A stretch of 13,225 nucleotides of DNA, taken from positions 1-13,225 of the forward strand of contig CAMOLD010000029.1 of NCBI GenBank assembly GCA_946618395.1. Direction: 5' to 3'. Within the stretch, counting starts at the first letter, position 1. Each line of letters opens with the position of its first letter. The DNA comes from an uncultured Clostridia bacterium. GTDB taxonomy: Bacteria > Bacillota > Clostridia > Oscillospirales > CAG-272. The notes under the pieces are model-generated. The model saw only the letters and a list, made by a program, of their open reading frames with translations, made no database searches and was not told the DNA's origin. Below, piece by piece: positions 1-6,979 of the stretch. The translations under genes and the position numbers were made by a program.

Positions 1-279
1 GACGAAGAACTCCCTGGCAGGGCGGCTTACGACATCACCCTTTCCAACAACGCAAGCACCGAGCATAAATTGCTGGATCTGGTTTGCGCCACCGGCTCCA
101 ACCAGATTGACACCAATCCCTACTATACCGTTTCGGATAAGGACCTCTTCGCCTCCGAAAGCGAAATTTCGGGTCTGACCTGGTATGACGGCACCGCCGC
201 CAGCTTTACCATTACCGTTGGCACCTTTGATACCTCTTCAAGCGCCGTCGCCGTCAACGTTTTGTTTGACGCAGATTGA
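1..279 (+). CDS. C-terminal fragment of unrecognised, probably extracellular beta-rich protein
   Basis: The frame is open from base 1 and ends at TGA 277-279, giving the last 92 residues of a longer protein whose start lies outside the window. The fragment alternates short hydrophobic and Ser/Thr/Asn-rich stretches (for example AYDITLSNNAS and SFTITVGTFD) and has no Lys/Arg-rich tail, no membrane anchor and no sorting signal. That pattern is typical of secreted beta-sandwich domains; the last strand, VAVNVLFDAD, runs to the very end. A lipoprotein gene follows after only 16 bases, so the two are probably co-transcribed. I do not recognise the family. An internal TTG at 70 is unlikely to be a real start, because the frame reads on upstream and no ribosome site is seen before it. 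The coding call is fairly sure; the secreted location is inference. Confidence 0.7.
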   Translation, partial: DEELPGRAAYDITLSNNASTEHKLLDLVCATGSNQIDTNPYYTVSDKDLFASESEISGLTWYDGTAASFTITVGTFDTSSSAVAVNVLFDAD

Positions 280-295
280 AAAAAGGAGATTTACT

Positions 296-1798
296 ATGAA
301 AAAATTGTTTGTTCTTCTTGCCGTCTTCCTTGCAGTCGCCGCCTTGTTCGCAATTTCCGGGTGCTCCGCCCCCGCCGCGGTCACGCCCCAGCAAAACAAC
401 CCGTCGGAACCGCCACCTGAACAAGAGCACCACGAGCTGCGCGAAGGATATGAAATTACCGAAGCCGGACACGGAAAATTTTGCTATTCCCACGGCACCA
501 CCGAAGGAATGGAAGCCCACACCCTTGTAAAAGCCAACGAAACCCCCGCCTCTGCCTCCTATGAATGGGAAACCTCCGGGGTCAGGGTCAATTTTGGAAG
601 CTACGATCTGGAATGCAGCGTTTGCGGCTACAAAAAACATGTGGAAAACCGGGAGGGGGACGTTGACCTTTCCCTTTCCGCAACAGAAAAAGAAACCTTT
701 GCCGCCAACGTGCAAAACGCAACCTACAACCTGGTGTCGGTTTACATGGAAAACTCCCCCGCCTGCGCCTTCTATAACCTTGGCGGAATGTGGTTTTCCG
801 CCTCCCAATACAGCCAGGGCTTCGACCTTTACCGCAGCAAACAACTGAACACCCTGAACCGCGTGCTGGAATCCTTTGCCGGCGACTATACCGTTGATAA
901 GATCGGCGACCAATACCTGGCAAAAGGCAAATTCACAAACGCGTGGAACCCCTATGACACCGAATTTCCCGTCGTGGACGGGCAAATCCTGTTTGACGGC
1001 AACTTCCGCCCCGTCCTTATGCTGTATAACAGCTCTACCTCTTCCGATGAGCGCTTTGAAATCTGCTTTTGGATTCGGGAGTTCAACATTGATCCCGAAA
1101 CCTCCGACGCCGAGCGCGTAGAAAGTCTTACTCTTGCCAAAGCAAAGGCGCAAAACCGCGGCGCGGAGTATGACGTCTCTCCCCTGCGCGACCTGTTGGA
1201 AAACCGGGATAGCGCTATGCTGACCTATTGGTGCGAAGACGCTGAATATTACCTTTATGTCAAATCCAAAACCGACTATGTCGACAGCCAGTTGACAACC
1301 GTTTCGCGGACCTACCTTTCCACCAACCGCTCCGGCAACGCCCTGGAACAAACGGTTTACGGATATTGGGACGGCAACATTTATTACTACCTTGCCTGCG
1401 CGCCCGAGAATAACAACGCCGAATATGTTTCTTCCCATAAGGAACAGGCGCTCAACCGCGATCGTTTCTTTGGGCAGTTCTCCATTGTAACCGATTTGGA
1501 AGCGATCCTTGCCGAGATGCGCGTTTCGCAAAATTACCATGCCTTTAGCGGCGCCAACGACACCGTTTATTGGTTCCACCTTGCAAACCGCACCTTTGCA
1601 AAGCTCTACGTTGTGGGCGGCAGGTTCCAGGACCTGCACATTTACCGCCCTGATCTTTCCGCGGGAGACGGCGCAAAAGCCGAATTCAGCCAAAACGAAA
1701 ATCTGATGTGTTCTTATATCTTCTCGTCAACCGACCACCCCTCCGCCGCCGAATCGAGCGTTTTCGAAGGACTTGCCGAAGCTTGGCACGAGGATTAA
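296..1798 (+). CDS. Predicted lipoprotein of unknown function with a CxxC pair
   Basis: This is a 500-residue protein. The start is ATG 296, preceded by AAAGGAGA at 282-289; an upstream in-frame GTG at 185 lies inside the preceding gene and lacks a ribosome site. Residues 1-23 form a lipoprotein signal: KK, a long hydrophobic core, and the lipobox AISGC with Cys23 as lipidation site. A Pro/Gln/Glu-rich linker follows (about 24-48). Then comes a region with Cys63/His66 and Cys107-x-x-Cys110 (CSVCGYKK), which could be half of a small zinc-ribbon-like module. The remaining 380 residues are rich in Tyr, Asn and acidic residues with several aromatic strands, consistent with a globular domain on the outer face of the membrane. 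It is probably co-transcribed with the upstream truncated gene and ends just before a hairpin terminator. I do not recognise the main domain, and no enzymatic motif is visible. Confidence 0.85.
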   Translation: MKKLFVLLAVFLAVAALFAISGCSAPAAVTPQQNNPSEPPPEQEHHELREGYEITEAGHGKFCYSHGTTEGMEAHTLVKANETPASASYEWETSGVRVNFGSYDLECSVCGYKKHVENREGDVDLSLSATEKETFAANVQNATYNLVSVYMENSPACAFYNLGGMWFSASQYSQGFDLYRSKQLNTLNRVLESFAGDYTVDKIGDQYLAKGKFTNAWNPYDTEFPVVDGQILFDGNFRPVLMLYNSSTSSDERFEICFWIREFNIDPETSDAERVESLTLAKAKAQNRGAEYDVSPLRDLLENRDSAMLTYWCEDAEYYLYVKSKTDYVDSQLTTVSRTYLSTNRSGNALEQTVYGYWDGNIYYYLACAPENNNAEYVSSHKEQALNRDRFFGQFSIVTDLEAILAEMRVSQNYHAFSGANDTVYWFHLANRTFAKLYVVGGRFQDLHIYRPDLSAGDGAKAEFSQNENLMCSYIFSSTDHPSAAESSVFEGLAEAWHED

Positions 1799-1824
1799 CC
1801 CGCGCAAAAAACAGAATCTATTTC

Positions 1825-1858
1825 AAACGCCGGGGCAAAAATTGCCCCGGCGTTTTGC
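1825..1858 (+). terminator. Intrinsic terminator after the lipoprotein gene
   Basis: A perfect 14-bp stem (1825-1838 with 1842-1855), core CGCCGGGGCAA / TTGCCCCGGCG, closes a three-base AAA loop and runs into TTTT. The AAA at its left edge gives a short T tract on the other strand too, so it may act in both directions. It starts 26 bases after the stop codon. Confidence 0.8.
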
Positions 1859-1927
1859 ACCGTTTTCCGGAAAGCAAAACGCTTTTGTCAAAATGTTAAA
1901 AAATGGGTGAAAACTCGTCTTGCATTT

Positions 1928-1940
1928 CGTCAATTTGACG
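1928..1940. promoter_or_regulatory. Operator-like dyad next to the xpt promoter
   Basis: CGTCAA-T-TTGACG is a perfect 13-base dyad ending one base before the candidate -35 box of the xpt promoter. Its position suits a transcription-factor site. It does not match a PurR box that I can recognise, and the regulator is unknown. Confidence 0.35.
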
Positions 1941-1941
1941 G

Positions 1942-1970
1942 TTGATTTTTGTCGGATTCTATGGTAGAAT
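1942..1970 (+). promoter_or_regulatory. Sigma-A-type promoter for xpt and the transporter operon
   Basis: TTGATT (1942-1947) and TAGAAT (1965-1970) are separated by 17 bases, with an extended -10 TGG just before the hexamer. Transcription would begin near 1977, giving a leader of about 87 bases before xpt. The more canonical TTGACG at 1935 is 24 bases from the -10 and too far away. The leader lacks the conserved purine riboswitch core. Confidence 0.65.
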
Positions 1971-2063
1971 AAAGATGGTAATTCAATCAAGGCTACATAT
2001 TTCGTGCAGTTAAGTTTGAATGCCATTTTCTTTTTTCAATTTCGGGAAAGGAGGAAGCCGCCA

Positions 2064-2636
2064 ATGAAACTGCTGGAAGACCGCATTCGCCAAGACGGAA
2101 AAATCTTCCCCGGCGATGTCCTCAAGGTGGATAGCTTCCTCAACCACCGCATCGACGTGGCACTTCTCTCCCAAATCGGAAAAGAGTTCTACAAACGCTA
2201 TCAAAACGAAGGGGTCAGTCTGATTCTGACCGTGGAAGCAAGCGGCATAGGAGTCGCCTGCCTTGCCGCGGAAGCATTCGGCTGCCCTGTTCTTTTTGCC
2301 AAGAAGAGCAAAACCTCCAACATTGGCGACAACTTCTGGTCGGCAACGGCACACTCCTACACTCACGGGAACGACAACACCTTGATTGTTTCCAAGGATT
2401 ACCTCGGCAAAGGCGAGCGCATCCTGATCCTGGATGACTTCCTGGCAAACGGCTGCGCCGCGACTGCGCTGACCGAAATCTGCGCCCAGGCGGGCACCAC
2501 GGTGGTGGGCATCGGTGCCGTGATTGAAAAAACATACCAAAAAGGTGGGGACGCACTGCGCCAAAAAGGATTCCGCGTGGAATCGCTTGCGCGCATCGCC
2601 TCCATGAGCCCGGAGGCGGGAATCAAGTTCTGCTGA
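2064..2636 (+). CDS. xpt: Xanthine phosphoribosyltransferase
   Basis: This 190-residue cytoplasmic enzyme transfers the phosphoribosyl group of PRPP to xanthine to give XMP, recycling the base into GMP synthesis. The length and the N-terminal pattern (MKLLEDRI, then KVDSFLNHRID at 21-31) match the Xpt family, whose B. subtilis member has 194 residues. The PRPP-binding loop is ILILDDFLANG (120-130), with both acidic residues present. The base-pocket region EASGIG lies at 58-63, and the flexible-loop segment KKSKTSN at 80-86. The start is ATG 2064, with GGAAAGGAGG at 2045-2054; the in-frame TTG at 2004 has no ribosome site. It is the first gene of a probable operon with a BMP-type nucleoside importer. 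Unlike many Firmicute xpt genes, its leader shows no guanine/xanthine-sensing purine riboswitch. Its stop codon lies inside a perfect hairpin. Confidence 0.96.
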   Translation: MKLLEDRIRQDGKIFPGDVLKVDSFLNHRIDVALLSQIGKEFYKRYQNEGVSLILTVEASGIGVACLAAEAFGCPVLFAKKSKTSNIGDNFWSATAHSYTHGNDNTLIVSKDYLGKGERILILDDFLANGCAATALTEICAQAGTTVVGIGAVIEKTYQKGGDALRQKGFRVESLARIASMSPEAGIKFC

Positions 2637-2648
2637 AACAGCAGAACT
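2626..2648 (+). promoter_or_regulatory. Hairpin spanning the xpt stop codon
   Basis: AGTTCTGCTG and CAGCAGAACT form a perfect 10-bp stem around an AAA loop, so the TGA stop (2634-2636) sits at the top of the structure. No T tract follows, so it is not a standard intrinsic terminator. It could protect an RNA 3' end, pause ribosomes or polymerase, or mark a processing point between xpt and the highly expressed binding-protein gene. The role is inference. Confidence 0.45.
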
Positions 2649-2735
2649 GCACCCAAACCTCCGGCTTTCTTATTTGATTTGCCGCGGACTTCTCCGCTGT
2701 GAATAAAAAAATCATTTTTTAGGAGGAACATTCCA

Positions 2736-3995
2736 ATGTTCAAAAAGATCCTTTCCCTCTCTTTGGCACTCCTGATGGTTCTGGGCTGCCTCGCCGCTTT
2801 CGCTTCCTGCAAAGGAACCACCAAAAGACTTGGTGAAAGCGCAGAGTTGCTTCCCAGAAAAACGATCACCAGCGAAGTGACCGTTCCCGCCGATTTCAAA
2901 ATCGGTCTGATCACGCTCCACGATGAGAACTCCACCTACGACAAAAACTTCATTGACGCTTTCAAGGCTACCGCAACGGCTATGGGCATTCCTGCCGAGA
3001 ACGCAATCATCAAAACCGGTATTAACGAGGACGAATCCTGCTACCAGGCAGCACAAGACCTTGTAGCCAAGGGCTGCAACATTATTTTTGCAGATAGCTT
3101 TGGTCATGAGGACTACATGATCCAGGCTGCAAGAGAGAATCCGTCGGTGCAATTCTGCCATGCTACTGGCACCAAGGCTCACACCGAAGGACTTTCCAAC
3201 TACCAAAACGCATTTGCCGCTATCTATGAAGGCCGTTACCTCGCTGGTATCGTTGCCGGCATGAAGCTCAACGAAATGATCGAGTCCGGCAAGATCACCG
3301 CTGAACAGGCCGTTATGGGCTATGTTGGTGCGTTCACCTATGCAGAAGTTGTTTCCGGTCTGACCTCCTTCTACCTTGGTGCAAAATCCGTTTGCCCCAG
3401 CGTTACCATGAAGGTCCGCTACACCGGTTCTTGGTATAATCCGACTCTTGAGCAAGAAGCCGCTGTTGCCCTGATTGAAAACGACAAGTGCGTTCTCATC
3501 AGCCAGCATGCTGACTCCCTCGGTGCTCCCAACGCTTGCCAGAAGGCCGGCGTTCCCAACGTTTCCTACAACGGCTCCACCTACAGCGCGGGCAAAGACA
3601 CTTGGCTCGTTTCCTCCGCCATCAACTGGGCTCCTTACTTCCAGTACATCATTGAGCAGACCGTGAAGGGCGAAGACATTGCCACCGACTGGACCGGCAC
3701 CATTGCCAACAACTCTGTCGTTCTCTCCGGCTTGAACCAGGATGTGGTTGCCAAGGGAACCAAAGAGGCTATTGAAGCCGCTATCGCTCAGTTCAAAGCA
3801 GGCACGCTCAAAGTGTTCGCCACCAACACCTTCACCAAAGATGGTGTAGCAGTAACCACCTATACCGTAGAAAATCAAGAAGTTATTTCTGATGGTGCCT
3901 TCAACGAATCTGATTTCCGCTCTGCTCCCTACTTTGATATTAAAATTGATGGTATTGAATACAAAAACACCAGATTCAAGGACGAAAACAGCTAA
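2736..3995 (+). CDS. BMP-family substrate-binding lipoprotein of a nucleoside ABC importer
   Basis: This 419-residue protein is the extracytoplasmic ligand receptor of the importer encoded downstream; family members with known ligands (Treponema PnrA, B. subtilis NupN) bind purine nucleosides. Residues 1-25 are a lipoprotein signal, with Cys25 (AAFASC) the likely lipidation site; Cys18 (VLGC) is a weaker alternative. A periplasmic-binding fold of the BMP type follows, with KIGLITLHDENSTYDKNF near 55-72, the first-lobe element NIIFADSFGHEDYM, and ALIENDKCVLISQHAD in the second lobe, where family members have similar helix-strand boundaries. The start is ATG 2736 with AGGAGG at 2721-2726. Codon use favours GCT, GGT and GAA more than the flanking genes, as expected for a highly made receptor. 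It follows xpt by 99 bases and is separated from the ATPase gene by a hairpin terminator. Purine nucleoside specificity is inferred from the family and from xpt. Confidence 0.93.
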   Translation: MFKKILSLSLALLMVLGCLAAFASCKGTTKRLGESAELLPRKTITSEVTVPADFKIGLITLHDENSTYDKNFIDAFKATATAMGIPAENAIIKTGINEDESCYQAAQDLVAKGCNIIFADSFGHEDYMIQAARENPSVQFCHATGTKAHTEGLSNYQNAFAAIYEGRYLAGIVAGMKLNEMIESGKITAEQAVMGYVGAFTYAEVVSGLTSFYLGAKSVCPSVTMKVRYTGSWYNPTLEQEAAVALIENDKCVLISQHADSLGAPNACQKAGVPNVSYNGSTYSAGKDTWLVSSAINWAPYFQYIIEQTVKGEDIATDWTGTIANNSVVLSGLNQDVVAKGTKEAIEAAIAQFKAGTLKVFATNTFTKDGVAVTTYTVENQEVISDGAFNESDFRSAPYFDIKIDGIEYKNTRFKDENS

Positions 3996-4030
3996 TTCAT
4001 TGTTTTTAGCACCCCGTTTCTAAACAATCA

Positions 4031-4074
4031 AGGGAGAAGACCTTTTTTGGGTCTTCTCCCTGTATCCGTTTTTT
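4031..4074 (+). terminator. Internal terminator/attenuator between receptor and ATPase genes
   Basis: AGGGAGAAGACC (4031-4042) pairs perfectly with GGTCTTCTCCCT (4050-4061) around a T-rich loop, and six T residues follow at 4069-4074, after a short gap. The gap makes termination likely partial, so most transcripts would end after the receptor gene and some would read through into the ATPase and permeases. No clear new promoter is visible before 4140. Confidence 0.75.
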
Positions 4075-4139
4075 CTACCCCCTTTTTAGGGCTGACTGTT
4101 TTGCTTTTTTCCTTTAATTTTTCAAACGGAGGACTTCCC

Positions 4140-5855
4140 GTGAAAAAGCAGGTTGCAATTGAACTAAAAGGCATTTCCAAGCGTTTTGGCAGCGTTTTGG
4201 CAAACCAAAACGTGGATCTGACCGTTTACCGCGGTGAGATTCTTGCCATTTTGGGCGAAAATGGCAGCGGAAAAACCACGCTGATGAATATGATTTCCGG
4301 CATTTACCATCCCGACGAAGGAGAAATCTACATCAACGGTAAACTTGCCACCATTGAATCGCCCAGAGATGCGTTTTCTTATAAAATCGGTATGATCCAC
4401 CAACATTTTAAATTGGTAGATATTTTTACAGCAGCCGAAAACATTATACTTGGCATGAAGGACGGTCAAAAATACGACCTTGCAAAAGCCGAAGAGGCCG
4501 TTCAGGAAATCACCTCAAAATATGGCTTTGAAATGAACCCGCAAAAGAAGATTTACGATATGGCGGTTTCCGAAAAACAAACCGTTGAAATTTTGAAAGT
4601 CCTCTACCGCGGTGCAGATATATTGATTTTGGATGAGCCTACCGCCGTGCTGACGCCGCAGGAGATCGAAAAGCTGTTTGCGGTGCTTCGCGCCATGCGG
4701 GAAGACGGCAAGTCCATCATCATCATTACCCACAAGCTCAACGAGGTCATGGAGATCTCGGACCGTGTTGCCGTGCTCCGCAAGGGCGAGCACATCGGAA
4801 CGGTGCAAACCTCCAAGACCACTGAACAAAAATTGACCGAAATGATGGTGGGCAAAAAAATCACCCTCAACATTGACCGGACGCAGGTGAAAAACCCGGT
4901 TGATCGGTTGTTTATCAAAAATTTGAATTACACCAACCAAGAAAATGTTAAGGTGTTGAACGACATCTCCTTCACCGCTCGCTCCGGCGAAATTTTGGGC
5001 ATTGCCGGCGTTGCCGGTAGCGGACAAAAGGAACTGCTTGAAGCCATTGCAGGTCTTCAACCGCTGGATTCCGGAGAGATCATCTTCAACCGCCCCAAAA
5101 AGAATCTGCCGGTTTCTTTTTATCACAAAACATATCGCCAAGTCGTCGAGCTTGCCGCCGAAGGAAAGTTCCACTACGAGGATGGGACCCCGGTAGATTT
5201 TACCGGAATGAAGAAAAAAGAAATTTGCAAACTGGTCAACGAAGGCAAGATCCTCTTCAATGAGGATGATGTGATGAACCTGCGCGACAAGACCCCCTTG
5301 CAGATCCGCGAGCTGGGCGTTCGTCTTTCCTTTGTCCCTGAAGATCGTCTTGGCATGGGCTTGGTGGGCAACATGGACCTGATTGACAACATGATGCTCC
5401 GCAGTTACCGCAAAGGCAACTCGATCCTTGTGGATCGCAAAAAGCCGGAAAACCTGGCGGAAAAGATTGTTTCCGGGCTGGAAGTGGTCACCCCCGACCT
5501 ACACACCCCCGTGCGCCGGCTTTCGGGCGGCAACGTGCAAAAGGTGCTTGTAGGGCGCGAGATTTCCTCTGCTCCCAAGGTGCTCATGGCAGCATATCCC
5601 GTCCGCGGGTTGGATATCAACTCCTCTTACCTGATCTACAACCTGCTCAACAAGCAAAAAGAAGAAGGAACCGCAGTTATTTTTGTGGGCGAAGACCTGG
5701 ACGTCCTGCTCGGCCTTTGCGACCGGATCTTAGTCATTTGCGGCGGCAAGGTCTCCGGCATTGTGGACGCCCGCACCGCCACCAAAGAAGAGATCGGCCT
5801 TTTGATGACCAAAAAAGACGCCGGAACAAAACAGGAGGGTGATGCAAATGAATAA
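4140..5855 (+). CDS. Nucleoside ABC transporter ATPase with two nucleotide-binding domains (NupO-like)
   Basis: This 571-residue cytoplasmic subunit powers the importer. The start is GTG 4140 with ACGGAGGA at 4126-4133; an earlier in-frame ATG at 4047 lies inside the terminator and would add a false hydrophobic tail. Domain 1 has Walker A GENGSGKT (39-46), Q-loop Gln88 in MIHQHFKLVD, Walker B ILILDEP (161-167) and switch His198. Where relatives have SVGxQQ, it reads AVSEKQ (142-147). Domain 2 has the family's usual altered P-loop GVAGSGQK (290-297), signature LSGGNVQ (461-467) and AAYPVRGLD (484-492) in place of a normal Walker B. Between the beta-strand after its P-loop and SFVPEDR (397-403) lies an extra segment of about 60-70 residues (318-385), making the protein longer than the usual ~510. 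Its last codons overlap the next gene by eight bases. Family assignment is sure; exact substrate is inferred. Confidence 0.94.
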   Translation: MKKQVAIELKGISKRFGSVLANQNVDLTVYRGEILAILGENGSGKTTLMNMISGIYHPDEGEIYINGKLATIESPRDAFSYKIGMIHQHFKLVDIFTAAENIILGMKDGQKYDLAKAEEAVQEITSKYGFEMNPQKKIYDMAVSEKQTVEILKVLYRGADILILDEPTAVLTPQEIEKLFAVLRAMREDGKSIIIITHKLNEVMEISDRVAVLRKGEHIGTVQTSKTTEQKLTEMMVGKKITLNIDRTQVKNPVDRLFIKNLNYTNQENVKVLNDISFTARSGEILGIAGVAGSGQKELLEAIAGLQPLDSGEIIFNRPKKNLPVSFYHKTYRQVVELAAEGKFHYEDGTPVDFTGMKKKEICKLVNEGKILFNEDDVMNLRDKTPLQIRELGVRLSFVPEDRLGMGLVGNMDLIDNMMLRSYRKGNSILVDRKKPENLAEKIVSGLEVVTPDLHTPVRRLSGGNVQKVLVGREISSAPKVLMAAYPVRGLDINSSYLIYNLLNKQKEEGTAVIFVGEDLDVLLGLCDRILVICGGKVSGIVDARTATKEEIGLLMTKKDAGTKQEGDANE

Positions 5856-6978
5856 GGAACAACAATTCGCTGCAACACCGGAGAAGAAACAGCACGTTCA
5901 ATGGATTCACATTACCAAGCGCGATAACATTTCTTTTCAAAAAGGACTTTTGATCCGCGCGATCGCCATTTTGGCCGCCCTGGTCGTTTGCGCAATTATC
6001 ACAGTCGTTTTTACGGGTTCCAACCCCATTTCGGTTTATGGGACCATGTTTAAGGGTGCCTTTGGAAAAGGGCGGTTTTTGGTTACGATTCACAACCTGT
6101 CAATCCTTCTTTGCATTTCTTTAGCAGTTACCCCGGCTTTCCGGATGCGCTTTTGGAACATTGGCGCAGAGGGACAGGCATTGATCGGCGGGCTTGCAAC
6201 GGCGATCGTGATGTTTAACCTGCACAGCAAAGCGCCCCTTTGGGTGTTAATCCCGCTCATGTTGATCTCGGCTCTGGTTGCCGGGGCAATCTGGGGTGTG
6301 ATCCCCGCCATTTTCAAGGCGTTTTGGAAGACCAACGAAACACTGTTTACCCTGATGATGAACTATGTTGCCATTCAGTTGGTAGAATATTTTTTGAAGA
6401 TCGCTGATAAAAACGGCTCCAACTCGGTTGGTCCCTATCTGCTTGGCGACGGGATCCCCAACCTGTTTGGCGTCCAATATCTGTTTAATATTTTGGTCGT
6501 TGTTGTTTTGACCGGTTTACTTTATGTTTACCTGAAATACAGCAAGCATGGCTATGAAATCTCGGTTGTTGGCGAAAGTGAAAACACTGCGCGCTATGTT
6601 GGCATCAACGTCAAAAAAGTCATCATCCGCACCATGATCCTTTCCGGATTGCTTTGCGGACTGACCGGATTTTTGATTGTTGGCGGCGCCTCCCATGCCA
6701 TTTCCAGCAACTCGGTTGGCGGGCAGGGCTTTACGGCAATTATGGTCTCTTGGCTTGGAAAATTCAACCCGCTTTACATGATCCTGACCGCCCTTTTGAT
6801 TGTCTTTATGGGACGCGGCGCAGATGAGATCTCCACCATATTCGGCTTGACCAAAAGTTTTTCGGATATCATTACCGGAATTATCCTGTTCTTCATTATC
6901 GGTTGCGAATTTTTCATTCGCTACCAAATCCACTTCAATCACCGCAAAAAAATGACCGAGGAAAAGGAGGAAGCGTAA
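5848..6978 (+). CDS. Nucleoside ABC transporter permease 1 (NupP-like)
   Basis: This is a 376-residue integral membrane protein of the BPD_transp_2 permease type, one of two that form the channel. It has a charged cytoplasmic N-terminus (1-34), a first membrane segment (about 35-56), and a long series of further hydrophobic segments ending near 353, followed by a Lys/Glu-rich tail. The family signature FWNIGAEGQ is at 102-110, and the cytoplasmic coupling stretch GYEISVVGESENTARYVGIN is at 235-254; the latter touches the ATPase in this family. I chose ATG 5848, nine bases after AGGAGG (5833-5838), over ATG 5842 and GTG 5839, which are too close to it. The start overlaps the ATPase stop by eight bases, which suggests translational coupling. 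The stop is one base before the second permease gene. Confidence 0.93.
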   Translation: MNKEQQFAATPEKKQHVQWIHITKRDNISFQKGLLIRAIAILAALVVCAIITVVFTGSNPISVYGTMFKGAFGKGRFLVTIHNLSILLCISLAVTPAFRMRFWNIGAEGQALIGGLATAIVMFNLHSKAPLWVLIPLMLISALVAGAIWGVIPAIFKAFWKTNETLFTLMMNYVAIQLVEYFLKIADKNGSNSVGPYLLGDGIPNLFGVQYLFNILVVVVLTGLLYVYLKYSKHGYEISVVGESENTARYVGINVKKVIIRTMILSGLLCGLTGFLIVGGASHAISSNSVGGQGFTAIMVSWLGKFNPLYMILTALLIVFMGRGADEISTIFGLTKSFSDIITGIILFFIIGCEFFIRYQIHFNHRKKMTEEKEEA

Positions 6979-6979
6979 A

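Noticed and set aside
254..1693. 479-residue open frame antisense to the lipoprotein gene
   Set aside because: It mirrors the codon pattern of the plus-strand gene, has a low-complexity Gly/Val/Phe-rich product, and no ribosome site. The plus-strand frame has a signal peptide, lipobox and Shine-Dalgarno.
1863..1896. Small palindrome TTTCCGGAAA and hairpin CAAAA-CGC-TTTTG after the first terminator
   Set aside because: These are short and A/T-rich, expected by chance next to a terminator, and have no clear functional placement.
1860..2063. Purine riboswitch upstream of xpt
   Set aside because: I looked for the conserved three-way-junction core and loop motifs and did not find them. The region instead shows a promoter with an extended -10.
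2665..2735. Possible separate promoter for the BMP receptor gene
   Set aside because: TTGATT at 2674 has no acceptable -10 at 16-18 bases. The GCGGA-CTTC-TCCGC hairpin and A/T runs nearby are not sufficient evidence.
2712..3878. 388-residue open frame antisense to the BMP receptor gene
   Set aside because: The plus strand encodes a clear family member. The antisense product shows no recognisable motif and no translation signals.
4047..4139. Upstream ATG start for the ATPase gene
   Set aside because: This ATG is within the terminator hairpin loop. The added 31 residues are hydrophobic and absent from the family. GTG 4140 has a well-placed GGAGG.
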